This document shows positions 30,472 through 40,963 of a DNA stretch of 64,000 nucleotides, piece after piece. Positions within the stretch are counted from its first letter, which is position 1; the number at the start of each line of letters is the position of its first letter. Under the pieces are notes generated by a model that saw nothing but the letters and a program-made list of their open reading frames with translations, was not told the origin of the DNA and did no database searches. A program made the translations under genes and the position numbers. The DNA is from Phaeodactylum tricornutum CCAP 1055/1 (taxonomy: Eukaryota; Bacillariophyta; Bacillariophyceae; Surirellales; Neidiaceae). The DNA lies in the NCBI RefSeq assembly GCF_000150955.2, contig NC_011670.1, positions 633,359 through 697,358 of the forward strand. The letters are read 5' to 3'.

Positions 30472-31180
30472 GGTGTAGACACAGTGTATTCACAAAGTTT
30501 AAGGCCTGGGAGCGCTCTCTCGTACAGCGTCTTCACTTTTCTGGAATACTCTTCTTGTTCCATCTCGTCATCGCGAACACCACCAATAACCCTTGGCACG
30601 CTCGACCATACACACGCACACGGCGTTTTCTGCGTTGTTTTTTGGGAGAAGCAAAAATACCCCGCTCTCACGGCCAGACGAGCGTGTCCGGAATGAGTCA
30701 CACAGCAGAGACGGTCTGACGCTGTGAAATTGACATTTTATTCGATATTTTCATTTGGGTTTGGTCTTGCTCCACCTACGTCAGAAGTAAATTTCAGAAA
30801 TTGCCGATTTCGAGAGTCATAAGAAGGACATTGAGAGTACTATGTCCCGGCCGGAATAAGGGAAGGCTGTGAATCGTGTGTTTTCTGCCTTTCAGATATT
30901 GCAATATGAAGTGAACGTTTGATTGGCTTAGATGACCTACGTCATGTCCAGTACTAATTCTACGTTTACAATTGTGTCGTCCTCAGAGTTCGGATCACGA
31001 AGCAAACAGCAGCAGCGAATATAGGTTGGAGGTACCCAATCGAAAGCTATCACTTTCCATCGTTGAAGGCAATCGGCTCGACTCTTCCTTCTGCTCCTCC
31101 GTACATCACACCAAAGCGGAAGGAACTAATTCACATTCTGTGGACAGTTTGTAAAGGAATTACCCGTGCAAGAGAGTAAC
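30472..31180. promoter_or_regulatory. Divergent intergenic region, aminotransferase / CRAL-TRIO-like gene
   Basis: About 710 bases with both promoters. No repeat, RNA gene or credible coding frame. Several short frames here lack coding character. Confidence 0.4.
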
Positions 31181-32311
31181 ATGGATCAGTTCAACATGGA
31201 CGAAGCAGAAACCCGAACGGACGAGGGTGGCTCTTCCACCCACGACGTACGCGCCACGTCTCCTTATCAGCAAGCGCAACATCCAATTAACCAAGCCATG
31301 GAATTGCTTTCTCCGGACGAAAAGTCATCATACATTCAAGCCATGGAGCGCTGTCCGGAGATTGTGGCCACCGAAACGGATCCGCAGCTCTTTTTATCGT
31401 TCGAAAGTATGCGAGCGGATGTGGCGGCCAGACGCCTCGCTATGTACTGGACGTACCGTGAGCGCTTCTTTGGAACCAAACGGGCCTTCCGGCCACTCGT
31501 TGATTTATCTATTCCACCTAGCCGCCGGGCGCTTTCGTTTGCCGATGTTGAAGAACTTCAACATGGTGCATTGGCCAAGGTACCCCCGGACCGCCACGGC
31601 CGTCCAATTCTGCTCGTAGATCGCTACCGCTTACGCAACGCGGACTACGAACCCGACCCTAACCGGTGGGTCCGAATTACCTTTTTTTGGTTGACCAAGA
31701 TGATGCATCAACCTGACGTCCAGCGAAACGGCATGGTCGTTGTCAAGATTATGCGGGGTCAAAATTTGGACCGGAAACGAATGGTCACTTCCCAAATGCT
31801 CATGCGAGACGCCATGGCATGCCGTGTAAACAGTATCCATTTGTGTTGTTTACCCCCTAAGGGTGGGTGCAAGACGTTTGCCGACACCCTTGTCCCAATC
31901 ATGTTCAATTTCAGTCAGCGACTTCTGGGAACCAAGGCGAACATTCACGTTGCGAGTAGTAGCGAGAGCATGTTGACTCAACTAGAGCCGCACGGGTTCC
32001 GCAAAGCTTCCGTTCCTACAACACTTGGTGGCAAGTGGTCGTATACCAAGTTTGATACCTTGGTGACACGTCTCCTTTCGGAGAGCTTTTTAATGGCGAG
32101 GAACTTGCCAACTGATTTGAAGCAGAGCCCTTTGATTAATGATCAACACGAAAGATTGTTAATGGAAAGGGTACAGCGCCGCAAATCTGGGAAACGAAAG
32201 ATTGATGCGACTTTCATTAGTCGTGATTGCTGGGCAAAGGAACAAAAATTTGTTAAACAGCCTTTTGCCGCACTGGCATCATTCTACATCCACAATAAAT
32301 TGTCTTATTAA
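31181..32311 (+). CDS. CRAL-TRIO-like lipid-binding protein, copy 1 of a tandem pair
   Basis: A 376-aa protein. The open frame begins with GTG at 31166, so the ATG at 31181 is used. The order of features fits CRAL-TRIO (Sec14-like) proteins. A helical N-terminal part ends in an AARRLAMYWTYRERFFG block. The core follows with PPDRHGRPILLVDRYRL, then a KIMRGQNLDRKRM strand, then HLCCLPPKGGCKTFADTLVP, and ends near LEPHGFRKASVPTTLGGKW, the usual LP-x-x-hGG closing motif. Such domains bind and transfer small lipids such as phosphoinositides or tocopherol. The ligand cannot be inferred. The C-terminus is basic (RRKSGKRK), possibly a nuclear signal. The next gene is a clear paralog. Confidence 0.7.
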   Translation: MDQFNMDEAETRTDEGGSSTHDVRATSPYQQAQHPINQAMELLSPDEKSSYIQAMERCPEIVATETDPQLFLSFESMRADVAARRLAMYWTYRERFFGTKRAFRPLVDLSIPPSRRALSFADVEELQHGALAKVPPDRHGRPILLVDRYRLRNADYEPDPNRWVRITFFWLTKMMHQPDVQRNGMVVVKIMRGQNLDRKRMVTSQMLMRDAMACRVNSIHLCCLPPKGGCKTFADTLVPIMFNFSQRLLGTKANIHVASSSESMLTQLEPHGFRKASVPTTLGGKWSYTKFDTLVTRLLSESFLMARNLPTDLKQSPLINDQHERLLMERVQRRKSGKRKIDATFISRDCWAKEQKFVKQPFAALASFYIHNKLSY

Positions 32312-32643
32312 AGTAGAAGTTATTACTATTTTGAAACGCATGCACTAGCAAGACCTAGCTATCTAGCGTATTTCTAGTAATAGGAGAGGGATTCGTACTA
32401 ATAATATATGCGGTGACTGTGAAGTCATCCTGAAGCCAGTAAAAGTGCGACATGTCGCAATTGTCTGTCTATCCATTCCAAACTTGGTTTGTGACACATC
32501 TTGGCAAAGCGTACATTCGAGTCGCGACAACAGTCCTTTGACAATTCTGATCCCCAATGATTCGACAACACCTGCCTACTGGCACAACCTCTTTACCCCG
32601 AACTGGTGGGTTGTCAGTAGAGCCTCCTCGGTACAGACACAGC
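32312..32643. other. Spacer between tandem CRAL-TRIO-like genes
   Basis: About 330 bases. An in-frame ATG at 32557 could extend the downstream protein by 29 residues. Otherwise it holds only the 3' UTR and promoter. Confidence 0.4.
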
Positions 32644-33741
32644 ATGGCGGCAGACGAAGAAGACAGAGCCGTCGGGCCGCTTCGGGACGTCGACGTAGTC
32701 AATTTGTCGCAGACCTCGCAGGCGGAGCAACACTTGAAGGACGCTGTAGACCTTTTGCCGTCGGAGGAAAGTGCATCGTATCGGAAAGCGCTGCTACGAT
32801 GTAACGATGTTGTAGCCACCGAAACTAATCCGAATCTCTTTCTGGAGTCTGAAGGCTTCGATGCTTGGGCGGCGGCCAAGCGGCTCGCCAAGTACTGGAC
32901 GTGTCGAGAGCAATATTTCGGAAGCAATCGTGCGTTCTTGCCTCTTTTGAATCTAGCGTTACCGCCGAAACAGCGTGCGCTCTCTTGCGCAGACATTGCG
33001 CAACTTCAGTTGGGTGCTCTGGCGAAACTTCCCACCGACAAATACGGGCGTACTGTGCTGCTGGTGGATCGGAGCCGCTTGGACGGAACCAGGTCGGATG
33101 CAGACTCCGATCGCTGGTTGCGAGTGATTTTTTATTGGTTGAGCAAAGTGATGCATCAGAAAAACGTACAAAAGAATGGGTTTGTCGTCCTCAAGATAAT
33201 GCGAGGTCAAAACTTGGATCGCCAACGCCTCCTGCAAACGCAAGTCATGGTAAGAGATTGCATGCCGTGCAGAGTTACAGGGCTACATCTTTGTTGTGTG
33301 CCTCCACCGGGTGGTCGCAAAACTTTTGCCGATACCATTGCTCCTATTCTCTGGCAATACATTGTTCATGTACTGCGACGAAAAGCAAATGTACACGTGG
33401 CGGAAAGCGAGACTCACATGTTGACACTGTTGCAAGACTACGGCCTATTAAAGGAATCGCTGCCCAAATCGCTCGGTGGAAGTTGGAGCTATGCTAAATT
33501 TGACACTCTGGTAAATAAGCTACTCTGTGGAAACGCTGACAGGAGGAATACGGAAGGAGACTCGTCCGGCATTGACTTTGGATCTTTGAAACCGTCGGCG
33601 ATGAGGTCTGGGGCAGGACACTCGAATCCTCTTTCCCCTTCTATCCGCATTCAAAACCGCAAGAGCCTAAAGCGGAAAATTGATGCTGTTTTTGCCGGAG
33701 TTCCTGCTCGACAACAACACAAAAAGCGGATGGCTGGATGA
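32644..33741 (+). CDS. CRAL-TRIO-like lipid-binding protein, copy 2 of a tandem pair
   Basis: A 365-aa paralog of the gene at 31181. Shared blocks in the same order include VATETNPNLFL, AKRLAKYWTCREQYFGSNRAF, DKYGRTVLLVDRSRL, KIMRGQNLDRQRL, HLCCVPPPGGRKTFADT and LPKSLGGSWSYAKFDTL. The ATG at 32644 gives an N-terminus of similar length to copy 1; an earlier ATG at 32557 would add 29 residues with no counterpart. The same CRAL-TRIO reasoning applies, and the ligand is again unknown. The C-terminus also ends in basic residues (KSLKRKIDAVFAG), paralleling KSGKRKIDATFIS of copy 1, so the whole gene was duplicated, not just the domain. Confidence 0.7.
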   Translation: MAADEEDRAVGPLRDVDVVNLSQTSQAEQHLKDAVDLLPSEESASYRKALLRCNDVVATETNPNLFLESEGFDAWAAAKRLAKYWTCREQYFGSNRAFLPLLNLALPPKQRALSCADIAQLQLGALAKLPTDKYGRTVLLVDRSRLDGTRSDADSDRWLRVIFYWLSKVMHQKNVQKNGFVVLKIMRGQNLDRQRLLQTQVMVRDCMPCRVTGLHLCCVPPPGGRKTFADTIAPILWQYIVHVLRRKANVHVAESETHMLTLLQDYGLLKESLPKSLGGSWSYAKFDTLVNKLLCGNADRRNTEGDSSGIDFGSLKPSAMRSGAGHSNPLSPSIRIQNRKSLKRKIDAVFAGVPARQQHKKRMAG

Positions 33742-34153
33742 CTTAAATTAGTCTTTCCAGTTCGGTAGGTAGACTACTGATGAGCCTTTTTTGGCCCAGT
33801 GGTCAATTTGTCAGGATGATCAGGCAAAAATAAGGTTCGCTGCGGTCAGGATTAGGCACAGACGCAAGAACAGTTGGAAAGGGGAGGCCAGGATGGGAAC
33901 GCGCAAAGCGAAGAATCTATCGATCGTAGCTAATCCTAACAGCGAAACTAGCGCAATGCGAGATCCTTTGTGGTTTTGTTAAAATAGTCAGCAAAAATAT
34001 TTGGATGCTTTTCGCCATCATGAGACAATCTGCTTGGATTGGGCCAAAACTTTAAATTTCCATAGCCGCTCCAAAACTTGACGAAAATTTGTGTGTTGAA
34101 GAGCCCTTCCATTGATTTTTAATAGCAAGGATTACTTCAGCGTCCTTCTCTGT
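33742..34153. other. Intergenic region between convergent genes
   Basis: About 410 bases between the second CRAL-TRIO-like gene and the lumen protein gene. It probably holds both 3' UTRs. No feature is recognised. Confidence 0.4.
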
Positions 34154-34666
34154 CTATTTTAATGATGGCGACGCAAATGGCTTCCTTGACGAACCACTTT
34201 CAATTTTTGTCTCTTCCTCCGACTTTGTACTATCAGATTGATCCATGCTCCAAAGTTTGGACAGTAACGAATTCGTCGCTTGCTCTTCTCCTGACGACAG
34301 TGCTTTAGTTTCGCCTTCATCAGAAATGTCTCCTAGATCGGTGCATTTGTACTGCCAAATATTCGTGAAGAAACCTGTGCCACAAAGAGCTTCATTTCTC
34401 TCCTTGATGGCATACACAGGGGCCGGGGAACCGAAAAACGATGCTGCCATTATGCCGGCACAGCTTGCGTGGAGAAAATCTCTTCGACCGGAGTAATTCA
34501 ATTGTGTAGATGTTTGAAGTGTTTTGTGATTGCTTCCGTGTGCTCTTGGCAGTGCAATTGCAGACACCAGCCTCGATCTCAAGCAGCAACAAATTGCGAC
34601 TAACATTAATCGCAAATACAATTTGTGGGTTATTTGTGCGCGTCGCGTTCTGCGGAAAGATGGCAT
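34154..34666 (-). CDS. Putative thylakoid-lumen protein with a twin-arginine signal
   Basis: About 170 aa. The frame continues upstream to a GTG at 34738. ATGs at 34708, 34666 and 34606 are possible; 34666 is chosen because it puts a basic leader before the hydrophobic segment LMLVAICCCL. The sequence then shows a second targeting signal: GRRDFLHASCAGIMAASFFG followed by APVYA, a classic twin-arginine (RR) lumen transfer domain with an AxA-type cleavage site. The mature part is small (about 70 residues) and begins IKERNEALCGTGFFTNIWQY, with two Cys that could form a disulfide, then an acidic, Ser-rich tail. The mature motif looks like a conserved plastid protein, but I cannot name the family. 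Its neighbour at 35269 is also lumen-type. Confidence 0.6.
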   Translation of the reverse strand: MPSFRRTRRAQITHKLYLRLMLVAICCCLRSRLVSAIALPRAHGSNHKTLQTSTQLNYSGRRDFLHASCAGIMAASFFGSPAPVYAIKERNEALCGTGFFTNIWQYKCTDLGDISDEGETKALSSGEEQATNSLLSKLWSMDQSDSTKSEEETKIESGSSRKPFASPSLK

Positions 34667-35268
34667 GCTATATGCGCTCCTCTGAAAACATTCTGTCTTT
34701 GCAATCATCGCATATCCAAAAAGTTGACAGCCTTTCACCTTGTGTTTCTAAAAGGGTCAGCAGATGACTTTACTAATAAAGCTGTAATCCCTGCCTCATC
34801 TCAACTTTGTCAAGTTAATGTTTGGCGGCGTTATAACGGCACGTTATATTAGGTTGACTGTGCACATTACATCAATGTGACGAGAACAAAAATGAATTCG
34901 TACCTGATATGATCTTTGTCCCACCCACACTGTAAACCTCAAACTTTTTAACAGTAAAACGTCCGAGCGACGCAAAAATGTCACTCTGATGAAACAGGGT
35001 ACTTTTTCAGCCGTTGTCCATGGTACAACCACTGGAATGTTTAGAGAGAGGTATACTTCATCGTACTTCTGGACACAAGGTACTCTAGAGGGTATTCCAG
35101 CTGGTCGCCAGCTCTATTTTCATTTGCTGTACATCAAAGTGTCATGAAAGGGACATGAACTAGATTTAAGCTTATTGAGAAGGATCTCGTACCTCGCTAA
35201 TGTCAACAACCTGCAATGTTTTCCGAGCTCCATCGGCGCGTGCACTAATAGCTAGCTGCCTGCAGATC
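34667..35268. other. Intergenic region between two lumen-type genes
   Basis: About 600 bases, containing the promoter and possible alternative start codons (34708) of the upstream minus-strand gene. No other feature is seen. Confidence 0.4.
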
Positions 35269-35836
35269 TTACTTCTGATCCTTCAGCGTCCATTTGTTAC
35301 CATCTGGAAACGTGATCCCGGGTTCACCAGTTTCATCCCATTTCCCCATGACTGCCTTTGGCCCGCCCTTTGGTCCTATAGCAACAAAGCGTAAAAGTGT
35401 GTTAGGTTTAAACTCTCGGGCGTACAGGCCGACATGGAGCCCGGGGATAATCTTTTCCGCGTGATTGCCCACTCTAAAACCTACCGAAATCAATTTGAAT
35501 GTCGTCTCCAACCACCGACGCGAGAAGATCAAAGTCCGTTCCTTTGCCATTGGCGGGGCATCCTGGATTTCCGTCCGTCCCGTAAATTGTCGCAATTTTA
35601 CCAATGTTTTCGATTTTACGAATACAGTTGGGGTGATTCGGATCGTTGTAGCTGCCACTGAAATCGCGAGCGTTCGCGTGAAAGGGGGTCGCTACCAGTG
35701 AAACCACAGCAGCGCACGTCGCTGCCGAGGCTGCCTTTTGTAGATCCTTCTTGGAAAACACCCAGGCGCTGGTGCTCTGCATCAAAAGAGCAGCAGTAGC
35801 CAAATAAACACAGGAGATGGTCGCAATACTTTTCAT
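35269..35836 (-). CDS. Small plastid (thylakoid-lumen type) protein, two exons
   Basis: Exons 35836-35485 and 35375-35269 with a 109-nt intron (GTAGGT...ATAG) give 152 aa. Splicing rebuilds the continuous sequence DDIQIDFGPKGGPKAVMGKW. Residues 1-24 form a signal peptide ending STSA/WVFSKK, an ASAFAP-like site with Trp. A second hydrophobic stretch (AATCAAVVSLVATPFHANA) looks like a thylakoid transfer signal. The mature domain has FSGSYNDPNHPNC, a GTDGNPGC turn and a final GITFPDGNKW block, suggesting a small beta-barrel with a Cys pair. I recall similar small proteins in other algae but cannot assign a function. The intron position is phase 1. Confidence 0.72.
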
Positions 35837-36243
35837 GATGATTCACAAAGTTACTGTCGAGGGCAATAAAAGATGATGGCTTGATGTGTGGGACTGCGGG
35901 CTTGTTGCTAACTAAAGATATGGAGCAAAATCGAAAGTATACGAATGCGTTGGAGGTCCAGGATACTGTGTCAACTGTCGCACGTAGCGGATAGTTGTCA
36001 CAATATCTGTTGGTAGTCTTGTGTCGTAAGTCACGAACTATCAAACCCTCCGACGCGGGCTTTCGGACAGGCCCCTCTCAAACCGAAACCAAGAATTTCC
36101 TCATCAAAAGTGTGTTGAGTACCACCAATCATAAAAAATAACGGTGCGAGTACCATCAGCGCCAACACTGGAAATGAGAGTTGGAAGGCACGCGACTTTT
36201 TCGAATCATCTACGCTCGTGTCAACGGACCTAGATGCCTCACT
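35837..36243. promoter_or_regulatory. Divergent intergenic region, lumen-type gene / propeller-oxygenase gene
   Basis: About 400 bases with both promoters. Frames in this area look like chance. Confidence 0.4.
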
Positions 36244-38546
36244 ATGACAGCTTCGACAGCCGAACGTAGCAGCTCTGAACGGCAACCACAGGCACAATAC
36301 CCCAGCTTTACTGAGGTGAAAGAACGACCCATCAATAAGGTCGATTACCGCCAGCAGGGCGGACCATTGTTGGAATACTTGTGGTGCGAAGACGAGCCCT
36401 TGTCGGGACAATCGCTATATCTGGGTGGAGAAGTTGGCGCCGACGGCAAGATCTGGTTTATTCCAGGACACGGTACGTGATCGCCTAAATGTGCTTGTTC
36501 TACAGAGAAGTTCGGCTAAACTGACGACGTGTCTTTCTTCACTTCCACCCAGCGCTTCGGGTTTTGAGGTTAGATCCAGATACGGATCAGCTTGCACAAG
36601 TCGGCCCCAGTTTTCCTGGAAAATTCAAATGGCTCAGAGGTGTTCCAGACGGGAACATTATATACGGCCTGCCTTGCCATGCAGATACAGTACTTCGCAT
36701 CGATGTATCGACGGGGCATATTTCGACTTTGCCTATCCCATACGAAGACTTTTATAGCCATGAGCCTGCCATTGCCGGCAGGGAACGAGCCCGAGAATGG
36801 AAATACCATGGAGGAAATACGAGTCCAATCGATGGATGCATTTACGCTATTCCACAGTCTGCGTTGCATGTGTTGAAAGTCGATCCACTGCGCGATGTTT
36901 GTGAACTAGTCGGACCCGCACTGCCAGGTCGATACAAATGGTACGGTGGTGTCGTCGGAAAGCAAGACGGCGCCATATACGGAATTACGCACGATTCTCC
37001 CAGCGTGCTCCGGATCCATCCCAACGCCATCACATTGCATGGCGACTACGGCACGGGTGGTCACAAATGGCATGGGGCAGCCGCCGCACCAAATGGTGTA
37101 ATTGTTTGCGTTCCGGCCAATGCCGATTCCGTACTATGTATTACTCCTGCTGATCCAGAGCCTATTTTAACCGAAGTGGGCGACGAAAGTTTTATCCAGA
37201 CTGGTCGGCATCGAAATGATAATAAATATAAATACCTGGGCGCTTTGAGTGGTACGGACGGCAAGGTATATGTTTTTCCATGCGGGAGCGAGCGAGTGCT
37301 TCAAGTGGATACCGTCTCTATGCACGTCAAAACGGTTGGGCCAAATATTTACGATAATAAAATGGAAAGACTGTGTCAAAACAAATGGCAAAACGGAGTT
37401 CTCTCGATAGGAGAACAGTGCGTTTATGGAATACCCTTGGCAGCCGAGTCACTACTGAGGATCGATTGCAGCAAAGAAAGGCCTTCGGTGACAACGTGGC
37501 CGCTGCCTTTACCGTACAAAGGACTAGCTAAATTCGAAGGCGGCGTCGCCGGCCCGAACGGAATCCTGTATACCGTCCCAAATAATCACAAGGCAGTGCT
37601 CAAAATTCAGCCGGCAAGTTGGAAGGAGCCGAAAGTTTTTTCTGGCAAATCCGACCGCGATATGATACAAGTCGACCGGGACGACCCAAACTTGGTCTAC
37701 CGATCTGGCATTCCCACACTTAGATCGTCGGCCCACCGCGTCAAGTTTGCTCCCAAGAATCGCTGTCACGACCCTAAACCGAAAAATCGCGATGGCGAAG
37801 AAACCGGCACCCTCTGGCTACCTTCTGAGCTTCTCAAAGAGCACATATTCCCCTTTGATAGCACTCAGTTTGATTTATCAACGCCATTGAGGTCCCTGCT
37901 CCGACAATGTGAGCCGGAGATTGTCGGCAGCTTTCGGGAGGGCTCAGACCGACTGGAAGACTTTGTGGTCCCAGTGCCGTCGACCTGGAGATCGGTCAAT
38001 GGTGGTCAATGTGAGCGTGCGCAAAAACATTTATCCGATCAAGTCGCAACCGATGAAGTGTTTTTGGCTGCGTTTGACCGTCTCGTGAAAAATGCGGTGC
38101 TGCCTCACTTGAAAGCTCGGCTGGTGGTGGCCGGTGCGGTCAAAGACGAAACTGGCGGAACAACGTTTTACTATCAACGCCCACCGACATTGCGCTTGCA
38201 GCCGGGACCAGCTTGGGCCCAAGTTAAGCCTCACAATGATGCGGAGTACGGGCACCAAAACGGAGAGCTCAACTTTTGGCTGCCCCTTACCGACCGAGAG
38301 GTGACAGGGGTGGATCTATGGTGTGAGACGAAGTTTCTGGCAGACGATTTTCACCCTATTGCTGCCAAGCCAGGCGAAGTCATATCGTTCCACGGCTCCT
38401 CCTGCAGACACTATGTAAATACGAACCGAACCGAGTTGACACGGGTCTCGATGGACTTTCGCGTTGGAGTGGAAGGCTTCTTTGATCCTTTTTGGCGAAT
38501 GAAGGGAACCACGGACGACCACGGGCGGACGGAAGTGAATCTCTAA
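36244..38546 (+). CDS. Beta-propeller fused to a 2-oxoglutarate/Fe(II) oxygenase-like domain, two exons
   Basis: Exons 36244-36472 and 36553-38546 (80-nt intron, GTACGT...CCCAG) give 740 aa; the junction reads IPGHALRVLRLDP. The open frame starts at a TTG, so the ATG at 36244 is used. Residues about 55-425 hold eight repeats of roughly 45 aa with the pattern W-x-G-G, then dG-x-IYgIP, then VLRIDp, a beta-propeller. The C-terminal part (about 480-740) ends in an oxygenase-like core. HxD is H637/D639 (KPHNDAEYG), followed by GELNFWLPLTD. The distal histidine is H696 (SSCRHYVNTNR), with an arginine at R707 (TRVSMDFR) suited to 2-oxoglutarate binding. This resembles the StrG/phytanoyl-like branch. 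Substrate and location are unknown; there is no signal peptide. Confidence 0.75.
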
Positions 38547-38976
38547 AATTGCACTCTAGAGCATAGTATTTTTTTGATTTGCCAGTTCATTAGTTCTGGA
38601 ATAGTTTTAGCTATGCTAGCTAGGAGATGTTTAGACGATTTTCCCTTTTCGCATGCACTCTGTTATCATTAGACATAATCTAGAATTATCAATTTTGGCC
38701 AATCCCACCACTCCACTTGTCGAAAAACTAATAATATTCGTGTCTTGCATTGCTCCTTCACCGTCCACGTTTCACAGCTGCCAACAAAATTTCTCTCTGC
38801 CAGAGCTAGTAGAGTGACAGAACGATTGACAAGACCAAACCTCGCACTATCACAATAAACGGTCAATAGGAAGGAAATTTGCGTCTTTCTTTCGTGAAAA
38901 CCGAGAACACACAAAGCATACTTACCTTGAGCAATACAACGCTACCGGACAAGCGGCTACTCTACTTACCCGAACA
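38547..38976. other. Intergenic region, propeller-oxygenase / ZPR1
   Basis: About 430 bases between two plus-strand genes. It holds only the presumed 3' UTR and the ZPR1 promoter. Confidence 0.4.
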
Positions 38977-40926
38977 ATGGCAGCTTTACCAGTTGGAGAT
39001 GCCTGGCAGAAGGGAAATGAAGAGGACGTTTCCATTCTGCACAACTGCTTCTGCCCTAGTTGTGGCAAAAGCAACGGGGTGACTACGATGCTTCCTACTC
39101 GCGTGCCCATGTTTCGTGAGATTATTCTCATGAACTTGAATTGTGAAGACTGCGGATTTCGCAACGCGGAAGTAAATTTTGGTGGAGAAATCCAAGAAAA
39201 GGGTGAAAAGTTAACCTTAACCGTCAACAGCTCGGACGATCTCAACAGGCAGCTCATCAAGTCGGATTCGGCTTCTCTCTATATTCCGCGACTTGATTTT
39301 GAAATTCCGCCAACCACCCAGCGTGGAACTGTTTCCACATTGGAAGGAGTGCTGCGACGGGCTGCCAAAAATTTGGAAGAGCTACAGCCCGAGCGTCTAC
39401 GTTTGGGCGATGTCGACAACTTCCACCGTTGCAAACGTGTGGTCGAAGAGCTCCGTCGCTTCTCGGGGGAAGCCTGTGCAGACAGTGACGACGATAGTGG
39501 AGAGGTTGAAAAGCAAGAGTCGGTTTTCCCCTTTGCAATTGTGCTGGACGATCCTGCCGGAAATTCATTCATCGAAAACCCTCGGGCGCCGCATCACGAT
39601 CCGCACACCAAATCGGAGAAATATTTCCGGACACCAACACAAGATATGGCTCTAGGGTTGCAACCGTCTCAGCAAGCCGTGGAAGAAGGGGTCATCAACG
39701 ATGCTAATCCAGAACACAAAAACATTGCCAACGCACCACAGGGATCTCATACGATAGAGAGAGATCATTTAGGTGTTGGTCGTCAAGAAGCAATAAAATT
39801 TACCACTACATGTCCGCATTGCCATTGTCCAACCGAAACAGATATGTGTATGACAGAAATTCCTCACTTTAAAGAAATCATCATCATGTCTATGTTCTGT
39901 GAATCCTGTGGTTTCCGGAGTAACGAAATCAAGGGTGGTGGAGCCATTCCCAAGTATGGAACCACTATCACACTCAGGGTGAAAACGCCTGATGATTTGG
40001 CTCGAGAAGTTTTGAAGAGCGATACTGCCGGTATTGCTATACCAGAAATAGACTTGGAGCTAGCAGAAGGAGGTCTCGATGGTTTGTATACTACAGTTGA
40101 AGGCCTTTTGCAGAAAATGCGCGATCGCCTGACGAAGGCCAATCCTTTTGGTAGCGGTGATTCAGCGATAAAACAGCACTTAACCAATGACGGTGGCGAG
40201 TTTTCGGGATTGAGTCCCAATCAAAAACGATATATGGCTTTTTTACAGAAACTGAAAGACTTGGCGGACGGTATCGTGCTTCCATTTACACTTGTCATTT
40301 CCGATCCCCTGTCCAACTCGTTTGTTGGTCCTGTGCGACAAGATGCAATCGCACTGTCGTTGCAGGCCGAGAAAGACGGAAACAACCAATGTTATGAAGC
40401 ATATGTCGATGACGGCATGGAGGTGGATGAATACGAGCGTACACACGATCAGAATGAAATATTGGGATTGAATGATATGAAAACTGAGAACTATCAAACG
40501 AGTATAGGCGAAGATTCCAAAGAGTACTATGGAACAGATGCCATGGAAGACGAACCTGATCGAATTCGTCGGTTGGATGTGCGTGGTCCCGATCATCCGC
40601 ATGAAGTTGGTAAAGCTCCAGTAGAGGGTGACGTAACCATTATGGGCACAAAAAGCGTGAACTATGCAGTGCCATCTATGGGTAAGAGAGGAAAGGCGGC
40701 AGTGCCTATTGATATTACCCAAGCAAAAGTTCCAAGACCCGTGGACGATGAGAGCCGCTTACGAAAAATGATTCATGACAGCGAATACAAAGACGACTCA
40801 TTCATAATGAATGAGGGTTACGACAAGGTTGTTGAAGGAATGGTTTTTAAAGACGGCGCGCAGGGGCTGGGCTACTACACCGACAAGCCCCTTTTAAAGC
40901 TTTGGGAGGAATCAAGCGAACGCTAA
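38977..40926 (+). CDS. ZPR1: Zinc finger protein ZPR1
   Basis: A 649-aa protein with the duplicated ZPR1 architecture: two modules, each a four-cysteine zinc finger plus an alpha/beta A/B domain. Finger 1 uses C26, C29, C56 and C59 (CPSCGK and CEDCGFR). Finger 2 uses C279, C282, C308 and C311 (CPHC and CESCGFR). After each finger come the GE(I)QEKGEKLTL-like and GTTITLRV-like strands, the LKSD blocks and FxLVIxDPxxNSFV, all hallmarks of ZPR1. ZPR1 acts as a chaperone for elongation factor eEF1A and shuttles between cytoplasm and nucleus. The C-terminal part is longer and more acidic than in yeast (486 aa). No intron. Its stop lies 37 bases from the stop of the convergent C69-like gene. Confidence 0.95.
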   Translation: MAALPVGDAWQKGNEEDVSILHNCFCPSCGKSNGVTTMLPTRVPMFREIILMNLNCEDCGFRNAEVNFGGEIQEKGEKLTLTVNSSDDLNRQLIKSDSASLYIPRLDFEIPPTTQRGTVSTLEGVLRRAAKNLEELQPERLRLGDVDNFHRCKRVVEELRRFSGEACADSDDDSGEVEKQESVFPFAIVLDDPAGNSFIENPRAPHHDPHTKSEKYFRTPTQDMALGLQPSQQAVEEGVINDANPEHKNIANAPQGSHTIERDHLGVGRQEAIKFTTTCPHCHCPTETDMCMTEIPHFKEIIIMSMFCESCGFRSNEIKGGGAIPKYGTTITLRVKTPDDLAREVLKSDTAGIAIPEIDLELAEGGLDGLYTTVEGLLQKMRDRLTKANPFGSGDSAIKQHLTNDGGEFSGLSPNQKRYMAFLQKLKDLADGIVLPFTLVISDPLSNSFVGPVRQDAIALSLQAEKDGNNQCYEAYVDDGMEVDEYERTHDQNEILGLNDMKTENYQTSIGEDSKEYYGTDAMEDEPDRIRRLDVRGPDHPHEVGKAPVEGDVTIMGTKSVNYAVPSMGKRGKAAVPIDITQAKVPRPVDDESRLRKMIHDSEYKDDSFIMNEGYDKVVEGMVFKDGAQGLGYYTDKPLLKLWEESSER

Positions 40927-40963
40927 AGTAGAAACTACAGTGAGGATGGACCCATATATTAGT

